A stretch of 64,000 bases of DNA from Oscillospiraceae bacterium (GCA_020025425.1 JAHHSD010000002.1:41265-105264), one strand, 5' to 3'. Shown: positions 41,312-50,458, counted from the first letter of the stretch. The notes: generated by a model from the sequence alone, not told the origin. Program-made: numbers and translations.

Positions 41312-43797
41312 ACCTTTCCTATTCCACCCGGGGCTGGTCACAGCACACCTGGGATGAGTGGCTCGACACCGCTGATGAGATGAAGTTCGGCGGCATCGAG
41401 GTCTATGAGGTCCACAACTCCCCCGACCTGCTGGGCCGGAGCGGCCCCTTCCACCAGTACCACACCGCCGCCACGGTCCGTCAGCTCAGGGAGAAGGGGC
41501 TGACCATCCCCAATTTTGATACCAACTGCGACCTGGCCGGGGAGGCCTCCCCGGTGGCCGACCTGGAAACTCTGATCCAGCTGGCCCACGACATGCGGGT
41601 GCCCTGCGTGTCTGCCTGCGCCCAGGAGGACCATGAGGACCGGGTTAAGCAGCGTCTTGGTGAGCTGCTCCCCACGGCGGAGAAGCTGGGCGTGACCATC
41701 CTCATCAAGACCAAGGGGATCTATGGGGATACCGCCTGTCTGCGGGCGCTGATGGACAGCTTTGCCAGCGATTATCTGGCCGCCCTCTGGGACGCCCGCC
41801 ACCCCTATCGGGACCGCGGGGAGACCCCCGGTGACACCATCAAAAACCTGGGTGCCTATGTGCGGCACGTCCACATGCGCGACTCGGAGGACGACGGCAG
41901 CCACGCCCTGATCGGCGAGGGCACCTTCCCTGTGGCCGACATGATGAGCGCCCTCAATTCCGTGGACTATGACGGCTTCATCTCCCTGGAGTGGAAGCCC
42001 GAGTGGATGGAGGAGCTCCGGGACTGGGAGATCATTTTCCCCCACTTTGTCAGCTACATGAGCCGGTTCCACAACCCCAGGGGCAAAAAGAAGCTGCTCT
42101 ACTTCAACCACGACGGCAGCGGCCAGTATGTCTGGCAGAAGGATGAGCTGATCGGCCTGACCTTCTCCCAGGTGCTGGACCGCATGGTGGCGGAGTTCCC
42201 CGACCAGTACGCCTTCAAATACACCACCCTGGACTACACCCGCACCTATGAGGAGTTCCGGGAGGACGTGGACCGCTTCGCCCGGTCCCTGGTTTCCCTG
42301 GGCGTGAAGGCGGGCAGCAAGGTGTCGGTCTGGGCCACCAACGTGCCGGCCTGGTACATCGCCTTCTGGGCCTGCGTGAAGATCGGCGCGGTGCTGGTTT
42401 CGGTGAACACCGCCTACAAGAGCCACGAGGCCGAGTACCTGTTCCGCCAGTCCGACACCCACACCCTGATCATGGTGGAATCCAACCTGGATTCCAACTA
42501 CCGTGAAATCATCCAGGAGCTGTGCCCTGAGCTTGCCGGCACCCAGGCCGGCACCCCCCTCCATTGCAGACGCCTGCCCTTCCTGCGCAATATCATCACC
42601 GTGGGCTTCCGCATGGCGGGCTGTCTGACCTTCGAGGAGGCCATGGCCAGAGCTGACCTGGTCCCCCAGGAGGAGATCCGCCGCATGTCGGAGCGGGTCC
42701 GCCCCGACGATGTGTGCAACATGCAGTACACCTCGGGCACCACCGGATTCCCCAAGGGCGTCATGCTCACCCACTACAACGTGGTCAACGACGGCAAGTG
42801 CATCGGCGACCGGATGGACCTGTCCACCGCCGACCGGCTGATGATCCAGGTGCCCATGTTCCACTGCTTCGGCATGGTGCTGGCCATGACCGCCGCCATG
42901 ACCCACGGCGCCACCCTCTGCCCCCTGCCCTACTTCTCCGCCAAGGCGGCCCTGGCCTGCATCACCCAGGAGCGGATCACCTGTTTCCACGGCGTCCCCA
43001 CCATGTTTATCGCCATGTTCAACCACCCGGACTATAAAAAGACCGATTTCTCCCACATGCGCACCGGCATCATGGCGGGCGCAGGCTGTCCCCCCGACCT
43101 GATGCGGCGGGCGGCCCAGCCGGACGAGATGAACATGCGCGGCATTGTCAGCGTGTACGGCCAGACCGAGGCCGCCCCCGGCAACACCATGTCCGCCTGG
43201 GACGATCCCCTGGACCTGCGGTGTGAGACGGTGGGCTACGCCTTCCCCCACGTCCAATGCAAGGTCATCGACCCGGAGACCGGGGAGGAGCTGTCCGACG
43301 GCGTGAACGGGGAATTCTGCTCCAAGGGCTACAACACCATGAAGGGCTACTACAAAATGCCAGAGGCCACCCGGGAGGCCATCGACAGCGACGGCTGGCT
43401 CCACTCCGGCGACCTGGCCTGCCGGGACTCCAACGGCTGCTACCGGATCACCGGGCGGCTGAAGGACATGATCATCCGGGGCGGCGAGAACATCTATCCC
43501 CGTGAGATCGAGGAGTTTATCTACACCCACCCCGCCGTCCGGGACGTACAGGTCATCGGCGTGCCCGATCAGAAGTACGGCGAGGAGGTCATGGCCTGTG
43601 TCATCCCCAAGGAGGCCGGAGCGGTCACCGTGGAGGAGCTCAGAGCCTTCATCGAGGCCAGCATGGCCCGCCACAAGGTCCCCCGGTACATCGAGCTGGT
43701 GGACTCCTTCCCCATGAACGCGGCGGGCAAAATTTTGAAATATAAGATGCGCGAGGAATTTGCCAAGCGGCTCGCGGATCAAGCGGGAGGTAAGTAA
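41308..43797 (+). CDS. Fusion of a xylose-isomerase-like TIM barrel and an AMP-dependent acyl-CoA synthetase
   Basis: 829 residues. Residues 1 to about 262 are an AP-endonuclease-2/sugar-phosphate-isomerase-type barrel (FGGIEVYEVHNS, NFDTNCDLAG, ALWDARHPYRDRG, YVRHVHMRDSEDDG, and the last acid in DGFISLEWKPEW), with plausible metal ligands kept. From about 280 it is an ANL-superfamily ligase: ATP loop YTSGTTGFPKGVM (about 474), YGQTE (about 617), RITGRLKDMIIRGGENIYP (about 713) and the catalytic Lys in GKILKYKMRE (about 806). The second half should adenylate a carboxylic acid and pass it to CoA; medium or branched chains fit the subfamily. I know no standard pathway with this fusion. No internal stop or ribosome site suggests two genes. 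Confidence 0.85.
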   Translation: MNLSYSTRGWSQHTWDEWLDTADEMKFGGIEVYEVHNSPDLLGRSGPFHQYHTAATVRQLREKGLTIPNFDTNCDLAGEASPVADLETLIQLAHDMRVPCVSACAQEDHEDRVKQRLGELLPTAEKLGVTILIKTKGIYGDTACLRALMDSFASDYLAALWDARHPYRDRGETPGDTIKNLGAYVRHVHMRDSEDDGSHALIGEGTFPVADMMSALNSVDYDGFISLEWKPEWMEELRDWEIIFPHFVSYMSRFHNPRGKKKLLYFNHDGSGQYVWQKDELIGLTFSQVLDRMVAEFPDQYAFKYTTLDYTRTYEEFREDVDRFARSLVSLGVKAGSKVSVWATNVPAWYIAFWACVKIGAVLVSVNTAYKSHEAEYLFRQSDTHTLIMVESNLDSNYREIIQELCPELAGTQAGTPLHCRRLPFLRNIITVGFRMAGCLTFEEAMARADLVPQEEIRRMSERVRPDDVCNMQYTSGTTGFPKGVMLTHYNVVNDGKCIGDRMDLSTADRLMIQVPMFHCFGMVLAMTAAMTHGATLCPLPYFSAKAALACITQERITCFHGVPTMFIAMFNHPDYKKTDFSHMRTGIMAGAGCPPDLMRRAAQPDEMNMRGIVSVYGQTEAAPGNTMSAWDDPLDLRCETVGYAFPHVQCKVIDPETGEELSDGVNGEFCSKGYNTMKGYYKMPEATREAIDSDGWLHSGDLACRDSNGCYRITGRLKDMIIRGGENIYPREIEEFIYTHPAVRDVQVIGVPDQKYGEEVMACVIPKEAGAVTVEELRAFIEASMARHKVPRYIELVDSFPMNAAGKILKYKMREEFAKRLADQAGGK

Positions 43798-43798
43798 C

Positions 43799-46700
43799 AT
43801 GAATCCCCATTTTGTAACAGTGGACGGCAACGAAGCGGCGGCCCAGATGGCCTACGCCTTTACCGAGATTGCAGCCATCTACCCCATCACCCCCTCCTCC
43901 CCCATGGCCACACTGACTGATCAGTGGGCCGCCGGGGGGCGGAAGAACCTGTTCGGACAGACGGTCACCCTGACCGAGATGCAGTCGGAGGCCGGCGCCA
44001 TCGGCGCGGTCCACGGGGCCTTGCAGACCGGCTCCCTGGCGACTACCTTTACATCCTCCCAGGGCCTGATGCTGATGATTCCCGTGCTCCACCGCATTGC
44101 CGGCGAGCGGCTGCCCGCGGTGCTCCACGTGGCCTCCCGCACCGTGGGCACCCACGGCATGAGCATCTTCGGCGATCACTCCGACGTGATGAACTGCCGC
44201 CAGTGCGGCTTTGCCATGCTGTCCACCGGCAGTGTGCAGGAGGTGGCCGATCTGGCCCCTGTGGCCCATCTGGCCGCCATAAAAAGCCGAGTGCCCTTTA
44301 TGCACTTCTTTGACGGCTTCCGCACCTCCCACGAGATCAATAAGGTGGAGCTGCCCGACCAGCAGGCCGTGGGTGCCCTGCTGGATCAGCAGGCACTGAA
44401 GCAGTTCCGGGACAGCGCCCTCAATCCGGAGCACCCCACCCTGCGCAACACGGTGCAGAACGGCGACGTCTACTTCCAGATCCGGGAGGCCAACAACCCC
44501 TTCTACGACGGCCTGCCCCAGATCGTGGAGGACTACTTCCGCCAGATCACCGCCATCACCGGTCGGAAATATCACCTGTTCAACTACTACGGCCACCCCC
44601 AGGCCACCGACGTGATCATCGCCATGGGCTCCGTCTCGGGTACGGTCCGGGAGGTGGTGGACGCCCTCAACCGGGCAGGACAGCAGGTGGGCTATTTGCA
44701 GGTCCATCTGTTCCGCCCCTTCTCGGTGGAGCACTTCCTGAACAGTCTGCCCCACACGGTGCGCCGCATTGCAGTTCTGGACCGCTGTAAGGAGATGGGC
44801 AGCATGGGCGAGCCCCTCTTTGAGGACGTGTGTACTGCACTGACCGGACGGCGGCAGGTGGAAAAGATCATCGGCGGACGCTACGGCCTCAGCTCCAAGG
44901 ACACAGACCCCGCCCAGATCGCGGCCGTGTTCGCCAATCTGGCCGCGGCCCAGCCTATGGAGAATTTCACCATCGGCATCAACGACGATGTGACCCACCG
45001 CTCCCTCCCCATACAGCCCTTCGACACCGGGGATCGGGACATGGTCCAGTGCAAGTTCTGGGGGCTGGGCGGCGACGGCACCGTGGGCGCCAACCACAAC
45101 ACCGTGCGCATCATCAACGAGACCACCGACAAATACGCCCAGGCCTACTTTGAGTACGACGCCAAAAAGTCCTTCGGCGTCACCAAATCCCACCTGCGCT
45201 TTTCCAGCCGGCCTATCGAGCGCTCCTACTACGTGAAGCAGGCGGATTTTGTGGGCTGCCACAACCAGAGCTTCATTGGCCACTACAACATCGTCCAGGA
45301 GATCCGCCCCGGCGGAAGCCTGCTGCTCAACTGCTCCTGGACCCCTCAGGAGCTGGAGCGCGAGCTGCCTGCAAAGGTCAAGAGGCTCATCGCCCAAAAC
45401 CACATCCGCCTCTACCTCATTGACGCCACAGCCATTGCCGGCCAGCTCAAGCTGGGGGCACACACCAACACCGTGCTCCAGGCGGCCTTCTTCGCCATCA
45501 CCGGCATCATCCCCAAGGAGCAGGCCCTGGATGAAATGAAGCAGGCCATCCGCAAGACCTACTTCACCAAGGGTAAGGAGGTCATTGCCAAAAACATCGC
45601 CGCCGTGGATGCCGGCGCCCAGGAGGTCTGCGCCTTTGACGTGCCCGCCCACTGGGCCCAGGCCCAGGACCAGCCTGTGGAGCGCAGGCCGGTCCCCGCC
45701 GTTGTCTCCAACATCCTGGAGCCCATCAACAACCAGAAGGGTGACGACCTGCCGGTCAGTGCCTTCCGGAACTACGAGGACGGCCACATCGACATGGGCC
45801 TGACCGCCTACGAAAAGCGGGGCATCGCCGTGGAGATCCCCCAGTGGGACGCCGCAAAGTGCGTACAGTGCAACCGCTGCGCCCTGGTCTGTCCCCATGC
45901 CGTCATCCGCCCCTACCTGCTCACCGAGCAGGAGCGGGACGGGGCCCCCGAGGACTTTGTCTGTGTGCCGGCCAAGGGCCCCAAGGTGAAGGAATACAGC
46001 TACTCCCTCCAGGTCTCCGACTGGGACTGCACCGGCTGCGGCAGCTGCGTGAGCTGCTGCCCGGCCAAGGCCCTGCGCATGGTGCCCGCCGATCTGAAGG
46101 AGGAGCAGAAGGACCGCTGGCGCTACGGTCTGGAGCTGAGCGTCAAGCCAGACCTCTTTGACCCCTATACCGTCAAGGGCAGTCAGTTCCGCCAGCCCCT
46201 CATCGAGTTTTCCGCCGCCTGCGCGGGCTGCGGCGAGACCCCCTACGCCAAGCTGCTAACCCAGCTTTTCGGCGACCGGGTCTACTGGGCCAACGGCACC
46301 GGCTGCTCCCAGGCCTGGGGCGCACCCATGCCCGGTATCCCCTACACGGTCAACCACCGGGGCTTCGGTCCCGCCTGGACCAACAGTCTCTTTGAAAATA
46401 ACGCCGAGCTGACCCTGGGCATGTTCCTCTCCGTCCGGCAGCAGCGCAGCAGACAGCGCACCAAGGTGGAGGACTACGCCGCCCAGACGGGCAGCGCAGC
46501 CGCCCAGGCATGGCTGGCCGCCTACGATGACTTTGACGGCTCCCGCGCCGCCACCGACGAGCTGATCCGCGAGCTGGAGGGCAGCCCCCTGCCCCTGGCC
46601 CGGGAGATCCTGGAGCGGAAGGACCAGCTGGCCAAGAAGTGCTTCTGGATGTTCGGCGGCGACGGCTGGGCCTACGACATCGGCTTTGGCGGACTGGACC

Positions 46701-47266
46701 ATGTGGTGGCCTCCGGCGAGGACATCAACGTCTTTGTCATTGACACCGAGGTCTATTCCAACACCGGCGGACAGAGCTCCAAGGCCACCCCCCTTGGCGC
46801 TGTGGCGCAGTTCGCCTCGGCGGGCAAGCGCAGCCGGAAAAAGGATCTGGGCGCCATCTTCCGCACCTACGGAAACGTCTATGTGGCACAGGTGGCCATG
46901 GGCGCCGACCCCAACCAGCTCATCAAGGCCATCCAGGAGGCCGAGGCCCACAAGGGCCCGTCGGTCATCGTGGCCTACACCCCCTGCGTGGCCCACGGCA
47001 TCCGGGCCGGTATGTCCCAGGTCCAGCAGGAGATGAAGCGGGCGGTGGACGCCGGCTACTGGACCCTGTACCGCTACGATCCCCAGCGTGAGAAGCCCCT
47101 CAGCCTGGACTCCGGCGCCCCCACCCTGGACTATCTGGAATTTTTAGAGGGCGAGAACCGCTACGCCAGCCTGCACCTCACCTTCCCGGAGATGGCCCAG
47201 GAGCTGTTTGAGAAGGCCCGCCAGGACGCCCAGGACAAATACCGCCAGTACCAGGACGCCACATAA
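43799..47266 (+). CDS. nifJ: Pyruvate:ferredoxin (flavodoxin) oxidoreductase
   Basis: 1155 residues, the full single-chain form. Domain order: PFOR N-terminal (YPITPSSPMATLTDQW), domain II, gamma part, a two-cluster ferredoxin part (CVQCNRCALVCPH about 688, CTGCGSCVSCCPAKA about 744) and the ThDP part with CAGCGE, GDGWAYDIGFGGLDH and DTEVYSNTGGQSSKATPLG. The pyruvate-contact Arg appears in ASRTVGTHGMSIFGDHSDV, as in characterised PFOR. It interconverts pyruvate plus CoA with acetyl-CoA plus CO2 and reduced ferredoxin, and such enzymes also use 2-oxobutyrate. Location in an amino-acid-controlled operon suggests the carboxylating direction. Starts 2 nt after the fusion gene. Confidence 0.95.
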   Translation: MNPHFVTVDGNEAAAQMAYAFTEIAAIYPITPSSPMATLTDQWAAGGRKNLFGQTVTLTEMQSEAGAIGAVHGALQTGSLATTFTSSQGLMLMIPVLHRIAGERLPAVLHVASRTVGTHGMSIFGDHSDVMNCRQCGFAMLSTGSVQEVADLAPVAHLAAIKSRVPFMHFFDGFRTSHEINKVELPDQQAVGALLDQQALKQFRDSALNPEHPTLRNTVQNGDVYFQIREANNPFYDGLPQIVEDYFRQITAITGRKYHLFNYYGHPQATDVIIAMGSVSGTVREVVDALNRAGQQVGYLQVHLFRPFSVEHFLNSLPHTVRRIAVLDRCKEMGSMGEPLFEDVCTALTGRRQVEKIIGGRYGLSSKDTDPAQIAAVFANLAAAQPMENFTIGINDDVTHRSLPIQPFDTGDRDMVQCKFWGLGGDGTVGANHNTVRIINETTDKYAQAYFEYDAKKSFGVTKSHLRFSSRPIERSYYVKQADFVGCHNQSFIGHYNIVQEIRPGGSLLLNCSWTPQELERELPAKVKRLIAQNHIRLYLIDATAIAGQLKLGAHTNTVLQAAFFAITGIIPKEQALDEMKQAIRKTYFTKGKEVIAKNIAAVDAGAQEVCAFDVPAHWAQAQDQPVERRPVPAVVSNILEPINNQKGDDLPVSAFRNYEDGHIDMGLTAYEKRGIAVEIPQWDAAKCVQCNRCALVCPHAVIRPYLLTEQERDGAPEDFVCVPAKGPKVKEYSYSLQVSDWDCTGCGSCVSCCPAKALRMVPADLKEEQKDRWRYGLELSVKPDLFDPYTVKGSQFRQPLIEFSAACAGCGETPYAKLLTQLFGDRVYWANGTGCSQAWGAPMPGIPYTVNHRGFGPAWTNSLFENNAELTLGMFLSVRQQRSRQRTKVEDYAAQTGSAAAQAWLAAYDDFDGSRAATDELIRELEGSPLPLAREILERKDQLAKKCFWMFGGDGWAYDIGFGGLDHVVASGEDINVFVIDTEVYSNTGGQSSKATPLGAVAQFASAGKRSRKKDLGAIFRTYGNVYVAQVAMGADPNQLIKAIQEAEAHKGPSVIVAYTPCVAHGIRAGMSQVQQEMKRAVDAGYWTLYRYDPQREKPLSLDSGAPTLDYLEFLEGENRYASLHLTFPEMAQELFEKARQDAQDKYRQYQDAT

Positions 47267-47309
47267 TTCCAAATCCGCGGCCCGACCTATTCCGGAACCG
47301 GACGATCTG

Positions 47310-47318
47310 TGCTATACT
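47310..47318 (+). promoter_or_regulatory. Possible extended -10 promoter before ilvE
   Basis: TGC-TATACT (47310-47318) in the 112-nt gap between nifJ and ilvE, with no good -35. It may give ilvE some expression independent of the T-box. Confidence 0.35.
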
Positions 47319-47378
47319 GAGTCCCAGTATGAACGGCACGGGCCGCGGCCCCATATAAAACGAAAAGGAGACCTGAAA

Positions 47379-48455
47379 ATGTTGGACATCAAGATCACCA
47401 AGACCACGACCCCCAAGGAAAAGCCCGCCGACGAGAGTAAGCTGGGCTTCGGAAAGAAATTCACCGACCACATGTTTTTGATGGATTATTCCGCCGACCA
47501 GGGCTGGCATGACCCCCGCATCGTGCCCTACGCCCCCTTCAATCTCGATCCTGCCTGCGTGATTTTCCACTATGCCCAGGAGCTGTTCGAGGGCATGAAG
47601 GCCTACCGCACCGCCGACAACCAGATCCAGCTGTTCCGCCCTGAGTGCAACGCCAAGCGGATGCAGGACTCCTCTGACCGCATGTGCGTCCCCCAGGTCC
47701 CGGTGGAGGACTTCATCCAGGCGGTCAAGACCCTGGTGGAGGTGGATAAGGACTGGGTACCCCACAGCGAGGGCACCTCTCTGTACATCCGTCCCTTCGT
47801 CTTTGCCACCGATGTGGGCATGGGCGTCCACGCCAGCCTCAACTACACCTTCTGCATCATCTGCGCCCCCTCCGGCGCCTACTACGCCGAGGGCATCGAC
47901 CCCGTCCGCATCTATGTGGAGGACGAGTTCATCCGGGCGGCCCCCGGCCTGACCGGCTTCACCAAGTGCGGCGGCAACTATGCCGCGTCCATCAAGGCCG
48001 GCGACCTGGCCGCCAAGAAGGGCTTTGCACAGGTGCTGTGGCTGGACGGCGTGGAGAAGAAGTACGTGGAGGAGGTGGGCGCCATGAACATCTTCTTCAT
48101 GATCGACCAGAAGGTGTACACCGCCGCATGCGTGGGCACCGTCCTCCCCGGCGTGACCCGCCGCAGCTGCATTGAGCTGCTCCGGGACTGGGGCTATGAG
48201 GTCATCGAGGGCAAGCTGGCCATTGAGGACATCATGAAGGCCGGCCATGAGGGCCGCCTCAACGAGGTATTCGGCACCGGCACCGCCGCCGTGGTCTCTC
48301 CCGTCAAGGAGTTGAGCTGGAAGGACGACCAGGTCTTTATCGGGGACGGCAAGATCGGCCCGGTCACCCAGAAGCTCTATGACACCCTCACCGGCATCCA
48401 GTGGGGCAGACTGCCCGACAGCAAGGGCTGGGTGGTCCCCGTCTGCAAGGGCTGA
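47379..48455 (+). CDS. ilvE: Branched-chain amino-acid aminotransferase
   Basis: 358 residues, the long BCAT-type II form. FAQELFEGMKAYR-type YAQELFEGMKAYRT, YIRPFVFATDVGMGV, the PLP Lys in CGGNYAASIKAG (about 205), EEVGAMNIFFM and GTGTAAVVSPV. It transfers amino groups between glutamate and the 2-oxo acids of Leu, Ile and Val, and so would finish the route served by both neighbouring operons. AAAAGGAG supports the ATG at 47379. Confidence 0.96.
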   Translation: MLDIKITKTTTPKEKPADESKLGFGKKFTDHMFLMDYSADQGWHDPRIVPYAPFNLDPACVIFHYAQELFEGMKAYRTADNQIQLFRPECNAKRMQDSSDRMCVPQVPVEDFIQAVKTLVEVDKDWVPHSEGTSLYIRPFVFATDVGMGVHASLNYTFCIICAPSGAYYAEGIDPVRIYVEDEFIRAAPGLTGFTKCGGNYAASIKAGDLAAKKGFAQVLWLDGVEKKYVEEVGAMNIFFMIDQKVYTAACVGTVLPGVTRRSCIELLRDWGYEVIEGKLAIEDIMKAGHEGRLNEVFGTGTAAVVSPVKELSWKDDQVFIGDGKIGPVTQKLYDTLTGIQWGRLPDSKGWVVPVCKG

Positions 48456-48474
48456 GCCAAATCATCACAAAAAG

Positions 48475-48504
48475 CAGGGCGGCTGTGGAAATACAGCCGC
48501 CCTG
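48475..48504 (+). terminator. Hairpin after ilvE
   Basis: Perfect 12-bp stem CAGGGCGGCTGT / ACAGCCGCCCTG with a 6-nt loop, followed by a pyrimidine-rich but imperfect tail (TCCTCTTTCTTTT). Confidence 0.65.
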
Positions 48505-48527
48505 TCCTCTTTCTTTTCAAACCGCAC

Positions 48528-48569
48528 AAAACCCCCGGCGAGCCTGCAGCGGCTCTACCGGGGGTTTTT
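48528..48569. terminator. Second, bidirectional terminator
   Basis: AAAACCCCCGG / CCGGGGGTTTTT with an inner AGCC/GGCT helix, between convergent ilvE and the transporter gene. Confidence 0.8.
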
Positions 48570-48591
48570 CTATCCCTTCGGACAGGGATGT

Positions 48592-49995
48592 TTACTGGGT
48601 CAGTATGGCGCCGAAGCGGTTCCAGTAGCCGATCACAAAGATGCCCAGCACAATGAAGGGCAGCACCCAGGTCACATAGGTCCGGACCCAGTTGGGGAAC
48701 TTCACACCGCTGCCGGTGTTGGCCTCCTCCAGGAAGCTGTTCCAGCCCCAGCCCTTTCTGCTCACGCAGAACAGCAGGTAGATCAGAGAGCCCAGGGGCA
48801 GCAGGTTGTCGCTGATCAGGAAGTCCTCCAGATCCATGATGACGGTGTTGGGACCCAGGGGGGCGAAGCCGGACCACAGGTTGAAGCCCAGCACGCAGGG
48901 CATGGACAGGATCAGGATGGCCACCAGGTTGATCAGGGCGGCCTTCTTCCGGCTCCAGCCCCACTTCTCCATGGCGAAGGAGATGATGTTCTCAAACACC
49001 GCGATCACCGTGGACATGGCCGCAAAGGACATGAACACGAAGAACAGCACGCCCCACAGCCGGCCGCCGCCGGGCATGGCGTTGAACACATTGGGCAGGG
49101 TCTTGAAAATCAGGGAGGGACCCTCGCTGGGGGCCACATCGAAGGCGAAGCAGGCGGGGAAAATGATCAGACCCGCCGTAAAAGCCACAAAGGTGTCCAG
49201 CAGGCCCACCCGGATGGCCTCGCCGCCCAGGGTGTGGTCCTTGCCGATGTAGCTGCCGAAAATGGCCAGAGCGCCGATGCCCAGAGACAGGGTGAAGAAG
49301 GCCTGTCCCATGGCGGCGTAGATGGCCTCGCCCAGGATCATCTTTCCGTCAGCGTCATACATCAGGTTGTGGAAGTTGGGCTTCAGGTAGAAGTCCAGAC
49401 CCTCCTTGGCGCCCTCCAGAGTGACAGAGCGGAACACCAGCAGCACCATAACGGCCAGCAGGCACAGCATCATCAGCTTGTTGACCTTCTCCACGCCGTT
49501 CTGAAGGCCGCGGGAGCAGACCAGCATGCCCAGCACCACCACGATCACCATAAAGACGGTCATCAGGCCGGGCTGACCCATCAGGGACCCGAACTGGGCG
49601 TCCACACCGGCGCTGTCCAGCCCCACAAAGTCGCCCTTGGCCATCTTGACGCAGTAGAGCATCAGCCATCCGGCCACAGTCGTATAGAACATCATCAGCA
49701 GGTAGTTACCCGCAATGCCAAACCAGCTGTAAATATGCCACTTGCTCCCCTTGGGCTCCAGAGTCTGGAAGGACAGTGCAATGCTCTTCTGGCTGGCCCG
49801 GCCCACGGCGAACTCCATCACCATGACAGGCAGGCCCAGGATCACCAGAAACAGCAGATAAACCAGTACAAAGGCGGCTCCGCCATATTTACCGGTGATA
49901 TACGGGAATCGCCATACGTTTCCCAGCCCGATGGCACAGCCCGCTGAAATCAGCAGAAATCCCAGACGGGATGAGAATGTCTCTCTTTTTTCCAC
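48592..49995 (-). CDS. Sodium-dependent transporter, NSS/SNF family
   Basis: 467 residues, eleven to twelve membrane helices, LeuT fold. Signature helix 1 SRLGFLLISAGCAIGLGNVWRFPY contains the unwound Gly and the Na+ sites; helix 6 region AFFTLSLGIGALAIFGSYIG and helix 8 SFAAMSTVIAVFENII hold the other contacts. Bacterial relatives (TnaT, MhsT) import hydrophobic or aromatic amino acids with sodium. AAAGGAG with 8-nt spacing points to the GTG at 49995; the longer ATG frame starts before the ribosome site. It lies beside ilvE but on the other strand with its own promoter. Confidence 0.92.
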   Translation of the reverse strand: MEKRETFSSRLGFLLISAGCAIGLGNVWRFPYITGKYGGAAFVLVYLLFLVILGLPVMVMEFAVGRASQKSIALSFQTLEPKGSKWHIYSWFGIAGNYLLMMFYTTVAGWLMLYCVKMAKGDFVGLDSAGVDAQFGSLMGQPGLMTVFMVIVVVLGMLVCSRGLQNGVEKVNKLMMLCLLAVMVLLVFRSVTLEGAKEGLDFYLKPNFHNLMYDADGKMILGEAIYAAMGQAFFTLSLGIGALAIFGSYIGKDHTLGGEAIRVGLLDTFVAFTAGLIIFPACFAFDVAPSEGPSLIFKTLPNVFNAMPGGGRLWGVLFFVFMSFAAMSTVIAVFENIISFAMEKWGWSRKKAALINLVAILILSMPCVLGFNLWSGFAPLGPNTVIMDLEDFLISDNLLPLGSLIYLLFCVSRKGWGWNSFLEEANTGSGVKFPNWVRTYVTWVLPFIVLGIFVIGYWNRFGAILTQ

Positions 49996-50091
49996 AACTA
50001 TTACTCCTTTCCCCTCCCGGCGGCTCCAAAAAGCGGCTGCGCCGGGATCACGTCTCCAACACACACGGAGGCGTTTGCCTTGGATTTTTCT

Positions 50092-50119
50092 AGTTTATCA
50101 GATTATTTTGAAATGTCAA
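50092..50119 (-). promoter_or_regulatory. Promoter of the NSS transporter
   Basis: On the minus strand TTGACA (50119-50114), a 16-bp spacer and TAAACT (50097-50092), leaving a leader of about 90 nt with a CCCGGCG/CGCCGGG dyad near the ribosome site. Confidence 0.65.
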
Positions 50120-50224
50120 TTCATCTCGTAGTTTTTCGCTGTAACTTCTTAAAGTGCCAAAGAATTCAGCCGAAGTTCCAGCATTTTCTCCAAAAGCTCA
50201 GCGTGTATTGAGGTTCGGCATATC

Positions 50225-50258
50225 AAAAAAGCGCGGCCCCGGTGGGGCCGCGCTTTTT
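50225..50258. terminator. Terminator of the Cys-rich gene
   Basis: AAAAAAGCGCGGCCCC / GGGGCCGCGCTTTTT with a 3-nt loop. On the minus strand it ends the 62-codon gene 12 nt after its stop. Confidence 0.9.
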
Positions 50259-50269
50259 GAATGCGTTTC

Positions 50270-50458
50270 TTAGCAGCAGCAGTTATTGTTGCAGCCACAG
50301 CCACAGTTGTTGTTGCAGCCACAGCCACAATTGTTGTTGCAGCAGCAGCAACTATTGTTGTTCCAGCCGCCGCCACCGCAGCAGCAGCACAGGATAATGA
50401 TGAGGACAATGATCCACAGGCAGTTTCCGCCGCCCCAACCGTTATTGCAGCACCCCAT
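50270..50458 (-). CDS. 62-residue Cys/Asn/Gly-rich small membrane protein
   Basis: AGGAGG at 8-nt spacing precedes the ATG at 50458, and a strong terminator follows the stop, so this is a real gene. Composition is extreme: 20 Cys and 15 Asn of 62 residues. Layout: MGCCNNGWGGGNC, one short membrane helix (LWIIVLIIIL, residues 14-23), a CCCC block, GGGGWNNNS, a second CCCC block, then tandem NNNCGCGC units and a final NNNCCC. The helix after a Gly-rich start recalls small spore-former proteins such as YjcZ, but the Cys repeats are unlike those. Metal binding, disulfide cross-linking in a spore or cell surface layer, or a modified peptide are possible; none is shown. Confidence 0.8.
   Translation of the reverse strand: MGCCNNGWGGGNCLWIIVLIIILCCCCGGGGWNNNSCCCCNNNCGCGCNNNCGCGCNNNCCC

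Noticed and set aside
41338..45898. Long minus-strand frames opposite the fusion gene and nifJ (830 and 749 codons).
   Set aside because: Codon-bias shadows; the plus-strand proteins carry unmistakable ligase and PFOR motifs.
50270..50370. Short tandem repeats that could suggest a CRISPR array.
   Set aside because: The units are about 24 nt, contiguous without unique spacers, and translate to NNNCGCGC repeats of the Cys-rich protein.
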